From positions 7,815,244 through 7,879,243 of the forward strand of contig CM067526.1 of NCBI GenBank assembly GCA_034509925.1: 64,000 nt of DNA. Direction: 5' to 3'. The notes under the pieces are model-generated. The model was not told the DNA's origin, did no database searches, and worked only from the letters and a program-made list of their open reading frames with translations. The translations under genes and the position numbers were made by a program. Shown piece after piece: positions 25,701-36,717 of this stretch. Source of the DNA: Hirudinaria manillensis (Eukaryota > Annelida > Clitellata > Hirudinida > Hirudinidae). Each line of letters starts with the position of its first letter. Position 1 is the stretch's first letter.

Positions 25701-28203
25701 ATTTCTTTATGGAGATTTTATAAGATGGATTGGATGAATAGGTAGATTGATGACTAAAACTCTAGATGCAGTCCAAGCCGTGGTAAAAAAAAAACGTTTA
25801 CAGGCAGAATTACAGATGGTTAGAAATAAATAATAAAAAGAATTTAAAAAAAAAGTCTGCCTGCAAAGGTTCCAGAAGGAAGATTTTTGTTGACAGATGG
25901 GAGGTTGCGAATCTCATATCCAACCCGGTTGAATATTACAAATAATTTTGGCATTAAAAATTAATATTATAAATTATTATAAAACAATATTTACAGCATT
26001 TATGATGCTATTGTAGCATCGTTTTTCAATAAATTATTTATTTGTTTATTTATTACTATTATTTCCAGCAGCCATCGCAAAAAACAACGATATTAACAAA
26101 CTTAAAGGCTAAATATCATAATCTACAACGTTACTTATTTTGATAACGAGTGTTAATGCCTCATAACGAGGGGTGAAATTTCTATGGGAGCGTTGGATTA
26201 TTTGGCAAAAATAAATTCATATCGTCGAGGGTTTGACCATCATGTGTAAAAGTGAAATTAAATAAAATCGGAACTTGATGACGTATCAATAGATTACGAA
26301 ACATTGACATCGCTAATGTATTGTTACATTACACGACACGTGATGATAATGATGATAATTGTGATGACGACGACGACGACAATGGTAAACTATTGTTTCA
26401 CCTTTCTTTTGAGATCTTCTGTCCTCTTCCTATAATCGTTCAAATGACCGAGCATGTTGAACTCTCTTTGTCGATACATTTTTATTTCTTTGCTGACAAC
26501 TGTTTCACATTCTTTGTCCTCCACGTTTAACAGGAACATGGACTGCAAAACAAAGTAACTTTTTATTCTGCTGGCTTGCTGTTGTTGTTTTTGGATATCT
26601 TAAAAGCCAGTTAAAGCAACGATAGACTTGTGTTTTTCTCTATTTTAAGCCACATTTTAACACAAATATTTCTGGGCCAAGTAAAGTTTCAATTACGAAT
26701 GCGACGTTAATGTCACACAAATATCACGTAATGCCACACCTATAATCTATTATTTAAAATTTTCAAAGAACATTTATTTAAAGCAACAACGCATGTGGTC
26801 CAATGGAACTGTGGATAATAATTCGGACATTGAATCAGCAATTGAATAGCAATTGAAGCGGATTTGCTGCGCAAACATGGAATCGAAAAGTTGCGGACGA
26901 TGAAAAGGATGTGGAAAGATGAAAGTACGAACAACAGCGTACTCCTCATCGTCGGAGTCTCCATCATCGTGTCGTGGAAACGATGATAAGTTCTCATCGA
27001 TTGTGTGGGTGGGGGAAGGTGTTTCTTAAGAATAAAGTTCCATTCATTCGTTGGATTCTCATATTTGTGCCACGAGGCAGTGACGTCATTGTAATATGTT
27101 GTCAGTAACTTCACATCGTCTCGAAACTAAAGTCGTTTAATTTGTAGAAATCAATTATAAATTATTTTTAAAGGTAAATTTTTAAAGAAATAATGAAGAA
27201 AAACTTCATTCCAAGAACAATCGAATCTTATGGACGAGATTTGAGCCAACGTCTTGGGTTAGGATTAGGGTTAGGGTTAAGGTTAGCGTTAGGGTTAGGT
27301 TTATCGTCTGCGGTCAGAAAAGAAATGTTTTGAATGATTGATAGGAGCAGACGTTATTTCATTTTCGTCTGGATTGAAGTTGCCGGGCTTAGATCAGTGC
27401 TCGATGATGGAAATGACTAACAGGCCAATTACCTATCGTCTAAATCCAACTTAAGACATTAATTCATATGAACGTGGTCCACATTGACGTATGTTCGCAT
27501 TCTTGGCTTAAAAACGGGCTAAGGCTCTAAATGCTTCCTATGTCATAGACACTGACTTTAAGTAAACATATATTTTTGTAATTATTTCGTTCACTGTAAT
27601 TCGTGGAATTATTAAAAATATTATGCGAAAGTTATATTATGCGTTACTATATTCCATCAGAAGTTATGATCCGAGAAATGTAATAAAAATAAAACTGAAT
27701 TGCGGCAGGGTATGAAAGCTTTTCAAAAAATCCCGCTTCAATCGTCAAGCTGTAAAAAAAATATTTGACCTTTGTTGAATTTTATTTATTTATTTATTTG
27801 ATATAAACTTTAGGTTACACTCAATTATTTATTAGATATTTATTGTGCGATATTAAGTGCTTCGAATTAAGTCGAAATAATTTATAAAACTTTCTATTTT
27901 CACAATAGTACGCATTGTTATTGAGAAATAAATAGAAAAATATCGTCAGCCCTTTATTCATTCAGCTTGCTTTTTGGCGTAACTGCGATATGTGAAATGA
28001 TTTCTAATTTGGCCAGACTTATAACTAAAACAGTAACTGTTAGTGTGTAACTCTTTACAATGTGTAATTGTTTGTAACGTGAAGCTACCTTTATTTCTTG
28101 ACTGTCTGTCTCGGCAAACACCGTCCAATCAACTTGGATCCCCTTATCTTTGGTGGCGTGTTGTTCGCTTCTGTTATCGTTAGATGAAGGTTGAAGGGGT
28201 TTT

Positions 28204-28239
<36 letters not shown>

Positions 28240-28427
28240 GCTTGTTGTAGATGCTTTTGTTGTGACTGCGGGGAATGTGCCGATTGTTGTTTCTGTATTC
28301 GCGATTGTTGCTGTTGTTGAACGATTTGTTGTCGCTGTTGCTGGGGTGATGACTTCATCTGTTGGACCACGTAAGTGCTGTCTTTGCCGGAATTTCGATA
28401 CAAAGCCATCGATGAGGATGAAGACAT
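22761..28427 (-). CDS. Unrecognised coiled-coil protein, at least five exons
   Basis: Minus-strand exons in order: 28089-28427 (ATG at 28427), 26402-26542, 24509-24655, 24330-24410 and 22761-23366. Every junction is phase 0 with plausible GT-AG sites; 1314 nt gives 437 residues. Residues 1-113: MSSSSSMALYRNSGKDS, then Gln-rich, ending DKGIQVDWTVFAETDSQEIK. Residues 114-236 look coiled-coil: NVEDKECETVVSKEIKMYRQ, MQLERLECALLKHKEMLVEA, KEEAVLSKLRDAEHGELVDQ. The C-terminal 200 residues are Ser/Arg/Lys-rich and disordered, with basic patches (KKITDKKVKASSRSN) and end ERRNMLLNSLVQDFS. Such a layout suits a centrosomal, trafficking or cytoskeletal scaffold, but I recognise no family. Short exons may be missing, since introns reach 1.5-2 kb. 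Two or three isoforms are possible because all junctions are phase 0. Confidence 0.65.
24997..25193. repeat. ~45-bp minisatellite with ATT core
   Basis: About five units of the form CCTATTATTGAGATGATG followed by a variable TTATTATT run. It lies in an intron of the coiled-coil gene. Confidence 0.8.
27081..27088. promoter_or_regulatory. CRE palindrome TGACGTCA
   Basis: Perfect CRE inside the first intron of the coiled-coil gene, about 1 kb downstream of exon 1. Confidence 0.3.
27256..27303 (+). repeat. Interstitial telomere-like (TTAGGG)n tract
   Basis: About eight hexamer units: perfect TTAGGG copies mixed with variants (TTAGGA, TTAAGG, TTAGCG, TTAGGT). It is isolated inside an intron, so it is not a chromosome end. 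Confidence 0.85.
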
Positions 28428-31244
28428 GATTCAGAAGAAGAAGAAGAAGATGATGAAGAAGATGATGAAGATGTGCAGAGGATTAAAAAGGTGACATGAG
28501 ATGGCTTCAGAGATCAACCAATTCCTTGTCTTGTTGTCCCTCTGAAAACAAATGTAAACATCAAACAAAGGAAAAATATTTCTCTCAAACCTTGAATTCT
28601 TTCACTGACACAACTTATGATTTTAATTAATTGATGGATTATTATTTTAATTAAATATTGCGACGGTGTTCAACAAAATGAGTTGATAACATGCACAGAC
28701 AAGGATTATGAGATGCAAAAGCATTTAACTCTTTTCCATATTAAAAATAACTTCACATTTGAAGATCATTGATGTGATCACGTTAGCATCGAAATATATT
28801 CCCCTTAAGACGTAAGATGATAACACCATCATCACCATCGTCGTCGTCGTCATCATCATCATTATCATCAACAGAAGAACATGTCCTATAAACAGCTCTT
28901 CTTGTTTTAAAAATGCAAAGAAAAACTCCTTTCTTGTGGAATAAATAGAAGAAAAAGATCGTAATAAGTGTGTAATAAGAGTGTTAATGATGGCTGTAAA
29001 CAATGGATTTATGTACAACATAATATGATGCGTCTGCTATTGAGATGAAAGCGTGGAGTGGGCGATAATGGGGGATTTCATCCACGGCGAAAGCTTTATT
29101 TATAGTCATTCATCAATATTTATATTTATAGTCAGTATTATCAATTGTTTCTAACCATTAATAAATAACAACAGATATTTGTTATAATAATGATTTATTA
29201 TTATGTGTATATTATAGTTGTAATAATAATAACATGTCGTTTGTATAGGGCCGTGCTAAATAATATAATAATTATAATTATTAGTTATTATCTATTATAT
29301 GTATATTATAGTTATAATATAATAATAACAATTATTATTATTATCTACTAATTAACCAGTTATGCTTAAAATGTTCCTCTTCCATTCTTGTAAACCGTGG
29401 AAGCAGTTCGTTTGAATGAGAATCCAGCATCGAATGTAAACAAAAGAAAAGCATTGAGTTGTGGTAATTCGTTCGTCTTGTGGCGGATGAAGATGGAATG
29501 GGGAGGAAGACCGTTCGGAATGTTGGAAAGTTTTCAAGGAATGTTTGGGCGAACAGCCATGGAGATATCTCTTAATTATCTTTCGTCGGCCCTCGAGCAA
29601 AACACTTTGGGGTTGCGTAACTCGTGAGATATCAGGAAACTAATTAATGAGCCTCGTATGATATCAGGACATTAATTAATGAACCTCCTATGATAACCTA
29701 AGTGCTCTGATGTCTTGATCTCGTCTGCCTTCAATTCTTTATGGCACGAGATCAATGTTTCTTCCTAGTTTCAGGTGCAGTTGAGGTTAACATGTGATTA
29801 GTGACCACTGGTTATGTTCAATGCATTGATCAAAAATAAAAAACTTATCTAAAAATGCATGAATTGTTGCATTGCATGGCTTTAAAGACTTCAAAGTTTA
29901 AGAAAATGTCTTCAAAATTGTTCTAATAAGACTGGATAAATGCACTATTTTCAGTTTCTCTTTTGAATGCCTCTTGATCCGAACACACGACTAAGATGTA
30001 CGTGTAGCTTGATCCTAAATAATTGATGCATTGATGCTCGCAAACGTTTGAACCTAACATAAATAAACGCTTGAATAAAAAAAAAACCTAATAGCAGCGA
30101 CAAATCACCATTTTGCTCCAAAGTTCCGACGATGTCAACGTCCAATCCTCCTTATCTGCGACCATCCACGAACAGCATTTCGTTTGTATTTATTTCAATT
30201 TGTCACAAAATGAAACACAAATTCATGGTAAATTTAATAAATAAATTTAATGAATTACATGTCAACAATTTGTTGCAAATCTTCGACTGCAGAGGAAAAA
30301 TTGTTGCAGTTAGTGCGTTTGTTTTGTTTGGAAGTCTTGAACAATGAAATGAACGGACAAAGTTATGATTGAAGTTATGAACTGAATTTGAATTAAAATT
30401 CATTTCGGATGAACTCGAGTCTATTACGATGAGAAATGTTGCGCGACATTATTTTGCAAACAATTTTCCGGTATATTTGATTTATTTTAAATATAAAAAT
30501 GAAGAAATTATAAAATGCTTAACCTGCAAATAGAAAATACATACAAATAAACCAACCTGATATCTGTGATCGTCAGTAATATTTATTGTTTAAAACAATA
30601 TTTATTTAAATTATTTAATTGATTTATTATAGTTAATTAATATTTTATTAATTAATTAATATTTTATTAATAATCGAGCCCGTCGATCCTCCGATTCCGA
30701 GCAGTAACCTTTAACTGGTGCAAAGAGGTTCTCTGCTTCCAGGATCTTTTATAGGCGCTTACTCCTCCTTCGATTCCTTCCTTTCATCATCATCGTCGTC
30801 GTCGTCGTCGTCTTCATCTCCATCTTTTTATTCTGCCTCGTTCCGTCTCTGAATTTGCATTTCGTCGGTATTGACACTGTGGAATCTTTTCGTTCGTTTT
30901 TAAATGGAAGTTATCATCTTAATCATTATTATCATTATCATCTTAATCATCATCATTAACATCATAATTTATTTATTTATTTGTTTATTTATTTATTTAT
31001 TCGTTTATTATTTTCACAATGAGTTAAAGAATTAAATTAAAGAAATTAAATTATCATCACCACCTTAAATTTGCTTTTTAGCAGAAAGATATTCATTCTT
31101 TTTTATTAGTTCTACAAAACATCAAATTAAAATTGCGATTATTTACTGAAACTAAAGTGTAATTATATAATTACGTTCTTTTCAATTCAATTCCTTGAAA
31201 ATTTCTTGAGTGCTTTCTTTTCATCCTCTTCCTCTTTCCATCAG
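28428..31244. other. AT-rich intergenic stretch
   Basis: Upstream region of the coiled-coil gene: a GAA/GAT-rich patch right before its ATG (28437-28475) may be 5' UTR or promoter. Beyond it are only chance ORFs, GTC/CAT runs (28825-28870, 30785-30815) and AT-rich sequence. Confidence 0.45.
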
Positions 31245-31384
31245 CATCTCTCAATAATTGGCTCCTCTGCTGCCGCGTTCGATTCTCGAGATAGGATGAC
31301 GAATCATTTCAGCTTCCACGGTTCCACGAAGAAGATCCATTTTCAATTCAAGGATGCGTGGGTGTCCGAGGGAGACAAAGGAAA
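31245..31384 (+). CDS. Isolated exon candidate (weak)
   Basis: A very strong polypyrimidine tract (ctttcttttcatcctcttcc) and acceptor tttccatcag precede an open segment. It reads HLSIIGSSAAAFDSRDRM, then NHFSFHGSTKKIHFQF and KDAWVSEGDKG, and ends at an AAA/gtgatt donor of the kind used in Dbx exon 3. It is less AT-rich than its flanks. No family and no partner exons are recognised, so it may be a chance reading. Confidence 0.25.
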
Positions 31385-33022
31385 GTGATTGTTGCGTGGG
31401 TTATAAAGTGTTGCCAACAGGTTACAAAGAGGTTACAAAGGAAGCTTTTCACTTGCTACTCCTCATGGAAAGACTGGAACTTCTGAGACAGCAAAAAAGA
31501 ATTCCTTTTCATTGTTTTTTTCGATTTATCGCATAAATGGAAACAATTCTTAATTTGAGTTGTCGTCGGCGCTAGAGAGTAATCAGTGCTACTCCGCTTT
31601 GAACGTGAGTTGCCAAGAATTAAAATGATTAAAATGATTTTTAATTATTTTTAATATCATTATTGAATAATAATTAACTTGATTAATTACAAATTGTTAT
31701 AATTGAATTCAACTAATTATAATAAATAATAATATGTAATTATTGTCATATTTAAATGTAAATAATTATTGTAATGTGATAAATAATATTAATCCTGTCA
31801 CAAAATTATAATGTATTACGAAATGAATGAAATTATAATTATATTGTTATAAATGACGATGCCACTGAGTCCTTGATGTTTTCTTTGTCGACTTCCATTT
31901 TAATATATAATAATTTCAACAATAATAATTTGATAATTATAATTTAATATGTAATAATTTTAATAAATTTAAATAAATCTAATATTTATATATATATTAA
32001 TGGGTTAAATATTATATCACACATATATAAAGTTTTATTTTAATATATAATAAAGATATAATAATTTTAATATTACTATTTTTCAAATTATGTTTATTAT
32101 TACATTGTATATAATTTTGAGGAATAATTATGTATATTATATAACATTATACGTTTATATTAAAGATAATATAACCTCAAAATATTTATTGTGCGAATTA
32201 TGTTTACAATGCATTCATGTTAACCACGACTATTTATTGTATAAATACAAATGACTTATAGGATAATATAACCACATTTGTTTTTAAAACAATTTAAAAC
32301 AATTTTTAATTTTCCGAATGCAAATCATTTCTCCACAGGGACGTCACACAGGGATTATAATTGAATGATTTTGAATAAATAATGATTTTAATTAACTTGG
32401 TTCATTCGATTTATTAAAGAGAATAACAAAGGAATATATTAAATATTTATTAATTTAATGAATTTATTAAATATATTATTAATATAATGAATTTATTAAA
32501 TATTTATTAATTTAATGGCTTTATTAAATATATAAATCGATCTTTCATGATTTTTGACTTCTCAACCCAATTTATCTCGTACAATCGAATTTAAGGCGTG
32601 GCTTTGAATTCGTGCATATTTTCTTGATTGAATGTCGACATTCAGAATAATATTTCCATATTTACCGAATAATTAACGAAAAAATGCGTTTCATATCAAT
32701 GGTATTAATGATATTTATGATATTGATGATAACTTACAGCCATAACTTCAACCATTAACTTATTAAAATTCATTTCATTGTTTTTAAAGAGTTTCCAAGA
32801 AAAACATTTAATACAAATAAAATATTCTTTCGGAAAAGCGGGAAAAGATCGTTTCAAAAAGAAAGGTTTAAAAAGCAGAAGCACAAAATCCGTTCTAAGT
32901 TTCAAATCATTTTTCAATTTCTGAAGGACCAAAAAAACAAGATGTTGGGGGAAAATATACAAGTGTAATTGAAAAACGACAACAACGACAACAACAACAA
33001 CGGTCCTACTCCATTGGGTCTC
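31385..33022. other. Very AT-rich intergenic stretch
   Basis: Dominated by TAAT/ATTA words and TATATA runs (for example 31980-32060, 32450-32530). No gene or RNA is supported. Confidence 0.5.
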
Positions 33023-33024
33023 GC

Positions 33025-33056
33025 TGACGTCACGACGCGACAAGGAAGATGGCGAC
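33025..33056 (+). promoter_or_regulatory. CRE plus YY1-like start region of the 33049 gene
   Basis: TGACGTCA (33025-33032) lies 14 bp before AAGATGGCGAC (33046-33056), which differs from the YY1 consensus by one base and contains the proposed ATG. YY1 sites spanning the start codon and CRE sites are typical of housekeeping and mitochondrial-protein promoters in animals. Confidence 0.45.
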
Positions 33057-34992
33057 AGTCAACATTGCATTGTCAACAGAAAGGAGTTTGAATTGTTTTC
33101 ACGTTTGTTTCCACGTCCGGCACAACGTCCACCACGAGGGTCATCGGAGGTTCAGGAAATGCAATCGAATGTTCCGTGGAATCGTCGAGACGCGTTAATA
33201 GTTTCATCCTAACGCGATCAGGATATGTATCGTTATTCTTCAATATATTCATTTATTTGTTTATCGATTTATTTGTTCATTAATTATTTATGTAATGGAT
33301 GTTTATTATTATGTATTCCAGTGTCGTCTGATTATCATTATATTAATATGAATTTATTTCACTTATATTTGAATATAATATTTATTTCAAACCAATTTTG
33401 GCTTTCACCGAAGCTTGTTCATTGTTCACTTCTTCAACGAAATGCAACAAAATGTAAACACCTCAAGACTTGGTTCTCAACCTCACTTCTCCAGAATTTG
33501 TGTCTCATCCTCATCATCCTCATCATCCTCATCATCCTCATCATCTTCATCATCGTCATCGTCCTCCTCCTCGTTATCATCATCATAACCCTAAATCCTT
33601 GATATTTACTGGATGCTTACAAAATGTATCCCTACCAAATGTCATTTACTCTGTTATTGTGCTAACAGTTATTCCATTAACATTATATAATAATTATTAT
33701 ATATTAATTAATAAATAATTTATATTAAATAATTATTAATATAATAAATTTATATTAAATAACTTTTAATTATTACTTGAATTATTCCATTCAATGACAC
33801 TATGAACAACCAATATTAACTGGTCACCGACCGCATCGAATAATGAGGCACATTAAGTCTTTCATTAATTATTAAAGAATATGATGATGATGATGATAAC
33901 GACGATGATGATGATGATGACGGTGGAGAATGGTGAGGGTATCATAAGATACAGGCTGTGAAGGTGATGATAATGATCATATTTGTAGATGTTCATAGAA
34001 ACAGAATCAGAATTTATTAATGATCTTAATAATAATAATTTTAAAAACTAAATTTTTGACATAAAAAGCATTTGAAGGACGCCTGCTAAATAATAAAATG
34101 GCTCTTTAAAATGGGATATTATTTTTATTATTGTAACCATTATTTTCTCTGCCGAGAACCTGTCTCTAAAGCATATCACGTGACCGGAAGTGGAGAGAGA
34201 GAGAGAGAGCAGGTGAAACTGCAATCCTCAGGTGGGTTGTTATACGAAAGGTCAGGTCTGATTTCTTCAGGGATTGGAAATTTAGTGTTCACTGAAGCGT
34301 TCGTTCAGTCTATCCATGCAATGATAAAAGAGATGATGATGATGATAATGATGATCATGACGATGACGATGATGATATCAACGAGTAAAAACGCTCATTA
34401 ACCAGAACTTCATGATTTCCTGTTATAATTAATCTGAATCGTGGGTGTGGTTTTCAGTTATTTTTTTTATTTACAATTATAATTTAATAATTTAGATTGT
34501 ACTTGTATTATACAGTTTGTATGCATTTGCTTGCTTGATGGATTAGCAGAGTTGTTGACCTTCATTAAGTTTGTTAGGCGTTCCAGTGCCTCCAAGAAAT
34601 CTCAAACATGCCCTCCTTCATCATTCCATCCATACATCCAAGGTTGTGGTCATGGAAAAACGAAAGAATGTTCGTGGATGGAATTCCTGGAGAGCCTCGG
34701 TGTCAGCAGATGGCGCTTTAAATTCTTTTCCAGCTCTCAACGTTCGAGATGTCAAACTTGTCAACTTTGACGGCTTAAATCGCTACAAGGTCGAGTTTAG
34801 AAGCACATGTCGGACATTTCAAAAACAAATTGTGACGTTTGTAAGTTCAGTGGGGCCTCATAAGTTTTCTTTCAGTTGATTTTATTAACTTATCTTAACA
34901 AGGAAATGAGGAATTTGGTTGGAAATGAAGGCAAATTCCCAGTCTTGCTCCAGATTTGGAACAAGCATGTTTTAAAGCAAAACGCTTACTAA
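33049..34992 (+). CDS. Small protein, probably mitochondrial; three-exon model
   Basis: Exons 33049-33139, 34587-34840 and 34876-34992. Phases agree; 462 nt gives 153 residues. The N-terminus (MATVNIALSTERS, CFHVRHNVHH, then RNLKHALLHHSIHTSK) is rich in Arg, His and hydroxyl residues and poor in acids, and HSIHTS resembles the end of mitochondrial presequences. The rest reads ALNVRDVKLVNFDGLNRYKV, FRSTCRTFQKQIVTF, then LNKEMRNLVGNEGKFPVLLQ and ends IWNKHVLKQNAY. I do not recognise the family; a mitoribosomal or respiratory-assembly protein would fit. Exons 2-3 are the surer part (they share a strong frame and end in TAA). Exon 1 rests on its promoter, phase and presequence look; its donor gtcatc is weak. 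Intron 2 is only 35 nt. Confidence 0.5.
33470..33580. repeat. CATCATCCT-type minisatellite
   Basis: Tandem catcctcat units at about 33508-33580, inside the first intron of the 33049 gene model. Confidence 0.7.
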
Positions 34993-36717
34993 AGTGTTTT
35001 GTATAATTTTATTAAATGTTTATTAAAGTATTTATTTGCATAATAATCAGTAAGATTTGAAATGTGTTGCGTCACTCAACGTTACGTCATTTGCAACTGT
35101 GGTTGGAGACATCAAACATGGTTCGCAATAATTCATATCCAATCAATACAATTGGAATTGTATGGATGAATATGTAAAATATGAAAATATGATTTAGAAA
35201 ATCAGTAGGCAGGTATTTTCACGCATATAAAAAGATTAATTAAATATTTATTTCCATTTGTTGAATATTCAAATGACGTCGTTTGTGGAATGAATCCATG
35301 TAACCATGGATTTCATGCAAAACCACAGAGCTATCAAGCTTTGATTACATTCAGCTTTAATAAGCAAACGATCAACAATTAAATCAACTTTTTATTTTAA
35401 TTAATCATTAATTACCACGTAGACTCAATAACCACATAACATTTCAGTGTGCCTTGATTCCTCAATCACCAGGAAATGGCTTGAACCTACTATGCTTATT
35501 AATCTCATTAAATTAACATTTAGTAGAGGTGTAGAAACCAAGTATTGATATTACCAATATAATAGTCACCGAATTATATATATATTTCAAACTATATCTA
35601 TACGTAATATATTGGCTAACTATAATAGCTAACTACTGCAAGGACAAAGCATATACCCTCACTTTACTAGTTCCATAGTAAATAATGATCAGCTATTTAA
35701 CATTCCTTTACAAAAACTCCAATAAAGGTTACCTCTGATGTTAAAGATGATAAAAGGTCAAATTAAAACAAAGTTCTTCAGACCATTCATTGTCCACTGA
35801 ACTGTTTGTCACAAATAATCCATTAAATGCATTAAATAATAAAATCAAATTAAATATGCAAATACACATGTTCAGCTGCAAGAATCGAGGAGAATAAAAT
35901 GCAAAGCAGTCCAAAGGTGACTTTCAAAAAGCAGTTCACAGAAACAAATGAAATGAGATTAACAATCATTAACAACATTAACAATCATTAACAACATTAA
36001 CAATCATTAACAATATTTAATCTTTTATTTTTATTAATTAAGAATATTTAAACACAATTGCAGTAGGACATAGAATTAATGCATATAAACATTCCAAAAT
36101 ACTAAGCATGAAATAGCATGAAAATAATTTATTAAAAATTATTAAATTTATCAAAAGAGTAAAAATACACCAAAAATAGTTAGAAATATCATCAACCAAC
36201 ATATACACATATGTAATAGTTATAAACACAACATCAAATTGGAATGTCATTGGAAAATTACCTTAAAGCCTAAACTTATTTATTGGACCAAAGCCACTGC
36301 TTGGTGTCATCAATATCACATGCATATAATTTAGCATTTAACGATTATTTATTAATCTCATGACAAAAGAAACAATCTCAACAAAACAATAACAAAGTAA
36401 GTAACAGTCAAGTATTTTAAAAGCTTGGCATGAATTAAGCAAACATTTTGTTGCTAGGAGTGGTTGAAACGTTCAGTTAACCTCATGTGGCAAGGAAGCA
36501 AAAAACATGATCATCATCATCATCACAATCTACATCAAAAGCTAAGAAATTACATTTGGCACATTTCTGAGCTGTTCATAATTAAGCAGATCTTGATCAT
36601 AGCATAACTTCTATAATTACATGAACCAGGAGTGGGAATATCATCATAAAATTTCTTTTGATCTTTTTTGAGAATTAATAAAATATTTAAATAATCAAAT
36701 CCAACAGACTCGATCCA
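34993..36717. other. Intergenic stretch
   Basis: No supported gene between the 33049 gene and the 3' end of the BCAR3-like gene. TTTATT near 36016 and 36345 could be minus-strand poly(A) signals for the latter. Several short attaacaatcattaacaac repeats occur near 35960-36015. Confidence 0.5.

Noticed and set aside
27256-27303. Chromosome end
   Set aside because: Only about eight degenerate units, flanked on both sides by gene sequence.
29352-29627. Overlapping ORFs on both strands near 29.4-29.6 kb
   Set aside because: No clear start or splice sites, no family motif; both strands equally open.
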